Shown: positions 33,398 to 38,653 of the stretch, in pieces
Numbering within the stretch: position 1 is the stretch's first letter
Layout: each line of letters begins with the position of its first letter
Assembly (NCBI RefSeq): GCF_014049385.1
Contig: NZ_JACAOA010000021.1
Location: 1 to 38,653, forward strand
Reading direction: 5' to 3'
Origin: Ruoffia halotolerans
GTDB taxonomy: Bacteria > Bacillota > Bacilli > Lactobacillales > Aerococcaceae
Length of the DNA: 38,653 nucleotides
The notes under the pieces: generated by a model
The model's database searches: none
What the model was told of the DNA's origin: nothing
Seen by the model: only the letters and a program-made list of their open reading frames with translations
Made by a program: the position numbers and the translations under genes

Positions 33398-33417
33398 GAG
33401 TTATTATAATATAACTC
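33398..33417 (+). promoter_or_regulatory. Palindrome centred on a -10 box, before the cyclodeaminase-family gene
   Basis: GAGTTAT-TATAAT-ATAACTC: perfect 7-bp arms flank a perfect TATAAT (33405-33410). A TTTACA at 33384-33389 could be the -35 but has only a 15-bp spacer. The symmetry over the -10 box suggests an operator; the regulator is unknown. A weak 5-bp hairpin with TATTATTTT lies just before, at about 33367-33386, and may end the CapA transcript. Confidence 0.5.
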
Positions 33418-33453
33418 TAATATTTAAACTAAATTTATAAGGGGATTTTAATA

Positions 33454-34581
33454 ATGACTCAAGATGGGCGAATTGATTTTTTATATTTAAATGAACAAGA
33501 TATGATTGATGCAGGTGTTTTAAATATGCAAGAATGTATAAACGTCATGGAGGATGTTTTTGGAATATTAAGTACAGAAGATTATCGGATGGGTGGTAGA
33601 GAGAATAATTCTCACGGAATGGTTGTCTCGTTCCCAGATGAACCTGAGCATAAAAGTATGCCGGTCAATGGTCCAGACCGTCGATTTTGTGCGATGCCGG
33701 CCTATTTAGGTGGGGAATATCGTATCGCAGGATGTAAGTGGTATGGTTCGAACCTTGATAATAAAGATAAAAATCTGCCGCGTTCGATTCTCACAATGAA
33801 TCTGAATGATGCCGATACAGGTGCACCATTAGCCTTTATGTCAGCTAATTTATTGAGTGCTTGGCGAACTGGAGCAATTCCGGGCGTAGGTGTGCGCTAC
33901 CTTGCTAAGCCAGATTCAAAAGTGGTCGCAGTCTTAGGTGCGGGCGCGATTGGAAGTTCAACAGCTATCGCATTACTTTTAGAAGCGAAAAACGCCGAAG
34001 TGTTTAAGATCTATGATGTGGATGAATCACAATCACAGATTCTGAAAGAAGATTTAGAAGAAAAATTTCCAAATGTATCGATACAAATTGTCTATTCAAT
34101 TGAAGATGCTGTGAGAGAGACAGATATCTTAAACTTAGCAACTTCTGGAGAAGCAAATCCTAAGATTGAGAGTGAATGGATTAAACCAGGTGCTCTAATT
34201 ATAGGGTCTTCTTCAGGGAACTTTGATCCAGACTTTGTCATTAATAATGTTCGATTAGTCGTCGATAATTGGAAGATGTATGAAGAAGTGAAGTACGAAG
34301 ATGTCTATCCATATAACACGCTTGAGATGGGCGTTTTAGGCCGATTATTCTTAGACTGGATTCATGAGGATCGCATGACGAGTGACATTATTATGAACGT
34401 AGGTGATATTATTAAAGGTAACGTTCATGCACGTGAGAATGACGATGATATTGTCATTTTTGCTTTAGGTGGGCAACCTTTATATGATATTGCTTGGGGT
34501 TATAAAGTTTATCAAAATGCCTTAGAAAAAGATATCGGAACAAAACTTAATTTATGGGAAACAGCGTTTCAAGCGAGATAA
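33454..34581 (+). CDS. Ornithine cyclodeaminase/mu-crystallin family protein (tyramine oxidase subunit B-like)
   Basis: A 375-residue NAD(P)-binding protein. The family start FLYLNEQDMIDAG is followed by MGGRENNSHGMVVSFPDEPE, CKWYGSN (98-104) with the substrate-site Lys, SAWRTGAIPGVG (130-141) and the Rossmann motif VLGAGAIGSSTA (about 158-169). This matches the ornithine cyclodeaminase branch that is often named tyramine oxidase subunit B in annotations. That name is weakly founded, and no oxidase subunit is nearby. Plausible activities are imine reduction or amino-acid cyclodeamination; the substrate is unknown. AAGGGGA precedes the ATG. It is transcribed alone, from a promoter embedded in a palindrome. 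Confidence 0.85.
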   Translation: MTQDGRIDFLYLNEQDMIDAGVLNMQECINVMEDVFGILSTEDYRMGGRENNSHGMVVSFPDEPEHKSMPVNGPDRRFCAMPAYLGGEYRIAGCKWYGSNLDNKDKNLPRSILTMNLNDADTGAPLAFMSANLLSAWRTGAIPGVGVRYLAKPDSKVVAVLGAGAIGSSTAIALLLEAKNAEVFKIYDVDESQSQILKEDLEEKFPNVSIQIVYSIEDAVRETDILNLATSGEANPKIESEWIKPGALIIGSSSGNFDPDFVINNVRLVVDNWKMYEEVKYEDVYPYNTLEMGVLGRLFLDWIHEDRMTSDIIMNVGDIIKGNVHARENDDDIVIFALGGQPLYDIAWGYKVYQNALEKDIGTKLNLWETAFQAR

Positions 34582-34619
34582 AGAAAATCATTCTCTAGGT
34601 TGCCTGTAAATATGAATAG

Positions 34620-34656
34620 AAAAATCTCCTAACCACTGTGGGTAGGAGATTTTTTG
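34620..34656. terminator. Bidirectional terminator between convergent genes
   Basis: AAAAATCTCCTA pairs with TAGGAGATTTTT, with two further G-C pairs inside, around a short loop, and T runs at both ends. It serves the cyclodeaminase-family gene and nagZ. Confidence 0.9.
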
Positions 34657-34671
34657 TATAGTTACTTTTGA

Positions 34672-36612
34672 TTAATTCCAATCCTCAGATTGATAACCAA
34701 CGGGATATGCCACTTCAGTAGGCGACAACACGCCGTCCTTGATGACTGGTAAATCAACAGGTAATTGACCTGTAGGTCCTTCTTCAGAAGAAGTGACACC
34801 AAAGATGACTTCAACCACAGCAGGAATGTTCGGACCGAATGATGCGACGGGCTCTTGTCCGCCTTCCGTTGGGTCCATACCGTTATATCCGTAAGAAATT
34901 AATATCGCATCATTATCAGTAAAGTTTACGGCATCATACGGTTTATTAATACTTACTTGCACCGTTTGAATACCTTGCTCTTTTGCGTAAGTGAATATTT
35001 CTTGTGGAATCGCTGTTCTAAAGTTATCAGCAGCAAGAGAGGATTCATCTACCATACTCGTGTATACTACGACATGACTGGCTTGTGAGATTGCCTCTGC
35101 AAAGTCAGTGAATTGACTTTCTTCATTATAAGTCAATATTTCATAAGTAAAGTCAGACGAGAGTGATTCTTCTAATCGCATCCGCTCTATACTGAACTCA
35201 GTTCCAGGAACTTGATTTGTATCCGCTGTAATAAATAATACATGATCATCTGCTTCCGGTTGAATGGGTAAAGCGGCTTGTGTATTTTCAATTAAAGTGA
35301 CAGCATGATTGGAGATTTCACGTTCATTGGCACGATTCATGTCAGAGCCAACTATCCCTGTTGCATTCGCAACAACTTCATCTTCAGACTGACTTAAAAA
35401 TTCATTCTCAAGTAAACCTAATTCTTCCTTAAGCGTTAAAATGCGACGGACTGAATTGTCGATATTATCCATGGGGATGTCTTCACTTTCAACTGCGTCA
35501 ACAAGACCTTGAATCACCTTATCTAGCAAAGCAAGATCGTCATTGGATCTAATAATGACAGGCATCAATAATATATCCGCGCCAGCTTTTTTAGATAAGA
35601 TCGAAGTTTCAACCTCACCAAAGTTATTTGCTATAGCTTCCATGTTTAAAGCATCTGTGATAACAATGCCTTCATAAGCCATCTCGTCACGAACTAGATT
35701 TGTTAAGATTGCTGGAGAGAGTGTAGCAGGTAATAAGATATCAGAACCATCCTCTTCCGATACTTTCATCTCTGATTCTAGTTGTGGGAACTGAATATGT
35801 GCTGTCATAATCATATCAGTGTCAGCATCCATCACAGCTTTGAAAGGAAGTAATTCATTATTCATCAATTCATCGAAACTTTTATCAACGACAGGTAAGC
35901 CGAAGTGAGAATCGACATCGGTATCTCCATGTCCTGGGAAATGTTTCGCGGCAACAGAGACGTTATGTTCTTTAATCCCTTCGATATAACCCAAGCCATG
36001 TTCAGAAACGATCTCAGGATCAGAGGAGAATGAACGTAAACCGATGACTGGGTTTTTGGGGTTATTATTTATATCAACCGATGGAGCAAAGTTTACATTG
36101 ATGCCTAAAGCTTTAAGCTCACTCCCAATAATGTCACCAGCTAGTTTCGAGTATTCTGGGTCATTTGTTGCTCCTAGGGCCATATTACCGGGTAATTGAG
36201 TTCCCGAACCTAAACGATTCACGATTCCACCTTCTTGGTCAATTCCAATCAGAAGAGGTAAGTGATCACTTTCAACTTGAGAGGCTTGCAGTTGATAGAC
36301 GAGTCGGGCTGTTTGTTCTGTTTCGACCACATTTTCAGCAAATAAAATGACACCACCAAATTGATAGTTGGCTAAGATTTGACGAATATCATCGTTTAAT
36401 TCAGTCACGCCTACTTCTTCACCATCGACTTCCCAATTTCTAAAGTCTGGCATGAGCGTTTGAACGACTTTCTCTTCGAGAGTCATATTTGCGATGATCT
36501 CGTCGACGCTATTAATACTATCTTCAGATTCTGCTTGTGCAGAATAGTAGGGCGTTGTGATGTTTAACAATAGCATTCCTGCTAGAAATAATTTCGTGAG
36601 TTTTTTCATCAT
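34672..36612 (-). CDS. nagZ: Secreted beta-N-acetylhexosaminidase, GH3 (NagZ)
   Basis: 646 residues: a signal peptide (MKKLTKLFLAGMLLLN, cleavage near AQA-ES, no lipobox Cys), a GH3 barrel and a C-terminal alpha/beta domain, the size and layout of the two-domain Bacillus NagZ. Motifs are KHFPGHGDTDVDSH (223-236), giving the Asp234/His236 acid-base pair typical of NagZ, and ITDALNMEA (318-326), with nucleophile Asp320. It removes terminal GlcNAc from muropeptides outside the cell, leaving MurNAc units for MurP. The start may be ATG 36612 or 36609; AAAGGAGAAC is nearer ideal for the second. A cre box and an extended -10 lie upstream. It is monocistronic. Confidence 0.95.
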   Translation of the reverse strand: MMKKLTKLFLAGMLLLNITTPYYSAQAESEDSINSVDEIIANMTLEEKVVQTLMPDFRNWEVDGEEVGVTELNDDIRQILANYQFGGVILFAENVVETEQTARLVYQLQASQVESDHLPLLIGIDQEGGIVNRLGSGTQLPGNMALGATNDPEYSKLAGDIIGSELKALGINVNFAPSVDINNNPKNPVIGLRSFSSDPEIVSEHGLGYIEGIKEHNVSVAAKHFPGHGDTDVDSHFGLPVVDKSFDELMNNELLPFKAVMDADTDMIMTAHIQFPQLESEMKVSEEDGSDILLPATLSPAILTNLVRDEMAYEGIVITDALNMEAIANNFGEVETSILSKKAGADILLMPVIIRSNDDLALLDKVIQGLVDAVESEDIPMDNIDNSVRRILTLKEELGLLENEFLSQSEDEVVANATGIVGSDMNRANEREISNHAVTLIENTQAALPIQPEADDHVLFITADTNQVPGTEFSIERMRLEESLSSDFTYEILTYNEESQFTDFAEAISQASHVVVYTSMVDESSLAADNFRTAIPQEIFTYAKEQGIQTVQVSINKPYDAVNFTDNDAILISYGYNGMDPTEGGQEPVASFGPNIPAVVEVIFGVTSSEEGPTGQLPVDLPVIKDGVLSPTEVAYPVGYQSEDWN

Positions 36613-36680
36613 GTTCTCCTTTATAAGTTAATTTAAAAGTTTTTCTGTAACTTTCACCTCCGCTATATTTTAGATATTTA

Positions 36681-36703
36681 ATGATAACATAAAAGCGTTT
36701 TCC
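36681..36703 (-). promoter_or_regulatory. nagZ promoter with cre box
   Basis: On the minus strand an extended -10, TG-T-TATCAT (36689-36681), has no -35 box. Directly upstream, GGAAAACGCTTTTA (36703-36690) matches 12 of 14 cre consensus positions on either strand. CcpA binding there would block the spacer region. Confidence 0.6.
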
Positions 36704-36799
36704 GACCTAGGAAAACCACTATAAGACCCGATTATTTATGTGTTATTATTAGACTAGAAACAGGAAAACTCCCGAGGCTTTTGATAAAAATTTCACGTT

Positions 36800-37311
36800 A
36801 TGGGTGACAAAGATGAAAAAATTGGGTTCGTTTCTGTATTATTTACTTTTGTAGTCATTTCAACAGATGTTAGTTTCCAAAAAATTTTATGTGGTAGATA
36901 CGAAGTGACAAATGAGAACTCATTGATTAAAGAAATTAACATCCTCGAAAACCGGCTTCAAATTGAAACTGATAGTGACTATTTAGTTGAGAGTGAAACA
37001 GAAGATTAAACAGTAAAAAAAGTCATGGATTATAAGAATCTTATGGTGAAAGAAGATGCTTTATACGTTGTTGTTGATTTGGAGGCTTAGTCAGATGAGA
37101 ATAATTTACAAAATCAACAATATCTAGAGATATATTTTTTCGATGGCCAATCATTCCTAGTTTTAGTTTAGATATTGTTCATCCTGAATATTTAGTCTTT
37201 GATAATCAACAAATTGTTATATATCGTGGCGATCGCATCTGGGAATTCAATATTGAAGAGGGTCAAATTTCAATGGATAATCAATACGTTCATTTTGAAT
37301 TAGTGGAATAA
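36800..37311 (+). pseudogene. Decayed gene for a small secreted or lipoprotein-like protein
   Basis: Coding-like sequence runs for about 170 codons but is broken. A signal-peptide-like start (MKKLGSFLYYLLL at about 36813) is in a different frame from the following part (YEVTNENSLIKEINILENRLQ). That frame stops at TAA 37007-37009 and TAG 37088-37090, and a one-base loss near 37155 then shifts to the final block (VHPEYLVFDNQQIVIY, ending FELVE and TAA at 37309-37311). The family is not recognised. The 69-codon ORF at its start is a fragment. Together with flanks this fills the gap between nagZ and the CDF gene. Confidence 0.65.
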
Positions 37312-37330
37312 GGTCATATCTGAATCTTAC

Positions 37331-37373
37331 AGCATTTCTAGAACGAATTCGTTTTATGAATGCTTTTTATTTT
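37331..37373 (+). terminator. Probable terminator after the pseudogene
   Basis: AGCATT pairs with AATGCT. Inside it is the 12-bp self-complementary AACGAATTCGTT, and TTTTATTTT follows. The imperfect middle lowers certainty. Confidence 0.6.
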
Positions 37374-37393
37374 GGTTGGAATTTTATAATTCT

Positions 37394-37422
37394 TTTAAAA
37401 GGATATCGAGATTTGATATAAT
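37394..37422 (+). promoter_or_regulatory. Promoter of the cation diffusion facilitator gene
   Basis: TTTAAA (37394-37399) and a perfect TATAAT (37417-37422) with a 17-bp spacer, about 33 bases before the ATG. Confidence 0.6.
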
Positions 37423-37454
37423 GGATACTAACGTTATGAAAAGTGAGGCGCATT

Positions 37455-38624
37455 ATGTTTAAAGGATTAATTGATCGTTTTTTAAGTAAGCAAGCCAATG
37501 GGGAAGCTCGACCGAAAGCAGGAATCTTAGCTGGACGAGTGGGCTTAATCTCTAACTTTTTATTATTTGGAATTAAATTGCTGGCGGGGACAATGTCAGG
37601 CAGTATTTCTATTATTACAGATGGAATGAATAACTTAGGCGATTCTGCGTCTTCTTTATTAACATTATTCGGTTTTAGAGCAGCCTCTAAACCAGCTGAT
37701 AAAGAACATCCTTACGGACATGAACGATCAGAATATATTACGGGCTTATTGATTTCTGTTGTTATCATTTATGTTGGTTTTCAATTTTTCACGTCTTCGA
37801 TTAAACAAATCATGAATCCGACGCCTCTAAATGCCTCACCACTAGTCTTTATTTTATTAGTTGTGTCAATTCTAGTTAAGATTATACAAGGGAATTTTTA
37901 CAAGACAGCAGCTAAGGCTATTCATTCCAATACATTACATAGTGCGGCACAAGATAGTATAAATGATGTCTTTGTAACTCTGATCGTACTCGTGTCCGCG
38001 ACCGTTGAGACGGTGACTGGTTGGCAAATCGATGGTTATGCAGGTGCCTTGTTGTCTGTGATCATTGTTTATAGTGGTATTCAGGCGATTAATGACTCGA
38101 TTAATGATTTATTAGGGACCAGTCCCTCTAAAGATGAAATCCAAGCAATGAAGACTTTATTGGATGAGTATGATTCAATCGTAGGCTACCATGATTTACT
38201 TGTGCATAATTATGGACCAAACAAAACCTTTGCGACGATTCATATAGAAATCGACGATAGTTGGGATTTAACTTACTCACATCAAGTAATTGATCAAATT
38301 GAAGCAGACTTTGAAGAGAAATTAGGGGTAGAATTAGTGTGTCACGTTGACCCAATTGCAATACATAATGAAGAACACACAGCTATTTACCGTCAAGTTA
38401 AAGATATTCTTAAATCATTTCAATTAGATTTAAAGTTTCATGATTTTAAAGTAGATAGTAAAAATCATCGAAGTCATATCACTTTTGATGTTGTTATTCC
38501 TGATGGTGTGGAGGAATCAAATGATGAATTAATCTCAATGATCCAAGAGAAAATTCATTCAAACATCGGTGCTTATGAATTAGTCATAGAATTTGATCGA
38601 CTTGATTTGTTAAAAGAAGTTTAA
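37455..38624 (+). CDS. Cation diffusion facilitator family transporter
   Basis: A 389-residue metal/proton antiporter. It has about six membrane helices in the first 215 residues and a cytoplasmic C-terminal domain. The metal-site motif on helix 2 is ITDGMNNLGDSASS (54-67, Asp56 and Asp63), then HPYGHERSEY (85-94). The helix 5 motif is HSAAQDSINDVFVTL. CDF proteins export Zn, Mn, Fe or Co from the cytoplasm; the metal cannot be fixed by eye. The ATG at 37455 is chosen because GTGAGG lies six bases upstream; a GTG at 37443 would put that binding site inside the gene. The C-terminal domain is longer than in minimal family members, with a second small segment after about residue 295. Monocistronic in this window. 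Confidence 0.93.
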   Translation: MFKGLIDRFLSKQANGEARPKAGILAGRVGLISNFLLFGIKLLAGTMSGSISIITDGMNNLGDSASSLLTLFGFRAASKPADKEHPYGHERSEYITGLLISVVIIYVGFQFFTSSIKQIMNPTPLNASPLVFILLVVSILVKIIQGNFYKTAAKAIHSNTLHSAAQDSINDVFVTLIVLVSATVETVTGWQIDGYAGALLSVIIVYSGIQAINDSINDLLGTSPSKDEIQAMKTLLDEYDSIVGYHDLLVHNYGPNKTFATIHIEIDDSWDLTYSHQVIDQIEADFEEKLGVELVCHVDPIAIHNEEHTAIYRQVKDILKSFQLDLKFHDFKVDSKNHRSHITFDVVIPDGVEESNDELISMIQEKIHSNIGAYELVIEFDRLDLLKEV

Positions 38625-38653
38625 ATAAGAATACCCTCCTTCGTATACTTTGG

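Noticed and set aside
37443-37454. GTG-initiated extension of the cation diffusion facilitator
   Set aside because: The GTGAGG containing that codon is the likely ribosome binding site for ATG 37455.

Overview
The window is a low-GC chromosome segment from a Gram-positive bacterium, most likely a member of the Lactobacillales (a Carnobacteriaceae/Aerococcaceae-type organism; the family is inferred). The reasons are strong AGGAGG-type ribosome binding sites, CcpA-type cre boxes, PTS genes of the lactose and MurNAc families, a CcpN/YqfL-type regulator pair and a BmrCD/LmrCD-type heterodimeric ABC exporter. I see no rRNA, tRNA, CRISPR array, transposase or phage gene. It reads as ordinary chromosome with a few decayed genes.

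Layout. 133-1931 (minus): an ABC-F ATPase gene behind a probable ribosome-mediated attenuator (short leader ORF, large hairpin, intrinsic terminator). 2037-4382: an ABC ATPase fused to an FtsX/MacB-type permease. 4524-5747 (minus): an Old Yellow Enzyme-like flavoprotein with altered active-site residues. 5911-7857: a secreted protein and anhydro-MurNAc kinase (anmK). 8029-12423: a lactose/cellobiose-family PTS (IIA, a small membrane protein, IIB, IIC), a MupG-like glycosidase and an RpiR/MurR-type regulator, under a cre box. 12570-16683: pyruvate phosphate dikinase, a CcpN-like repressor and the bifunctional PPDK regulatory kinase/phosphorylase. 16843-21359: a MarR repressor with tandem operators and two ABC exporter half-transporters. 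21498-22448: a secreted-protein gene broken by one stop codon. 22497-25819: a DASS-like anion permease, chorismate mutase and a DapL-like aminotransferase behind a leader region that encodes a peptide containing Tyr-Phe-Ser-Tyr-Phe. 25868-27281 (minus): a decayed FAD/NAD(P)-binding protein gene. 27486-30959: mupG, murQ and murP under cre and MurR-like operators. 31122-33359: a secreted protein and a CapA-like protein. 33454-34581: an ornithine-cyclodeaminase-family protein. 34672-36612 (minus): secreted GH3 NagZ. 36800-37311: a pseudogene. 37455-38624: a cation diffusion facilitator.

How the genes work together. The dominant theme is recycling of cell-wall sugars. Secreted NagZ would release GlcNAc from muropeptides. 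MurP would import and phosphorylate MurNAc or a MurNAc-containing disaccharide. MupG would hydrolyse the phosphorylated disaccharide, MurQ would convert MurNAc-6-P to GlcNAc-6-P, and AnmK would feed in anhydro-MurNAc. These genes are dispersed over 30 kb but share candidate cre boxes (7990, 27459, 36690) and a TGAAAT-N3-ATTTCA-type dyad (7944, 27378, 27425). This suggests one MurR/CcpA regulon. The second MupG-like protein, of a different sequence subtype and linked to a lactose-family PTS, is probably a parallel route for a related sugar.

The most novel-looking unit is the permease-chorismate mutase-aminotransferase operon. Its leader has a well-spaced promoter, a 17-residue leader peptide with aromatic codons next to its stop, mutually exclusive hairpins and a strong terminator. 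This is the architecture of Phe/Tyr-sensing attenuation, and it suggests that the permease moves an aromatic-pathway intermediate.
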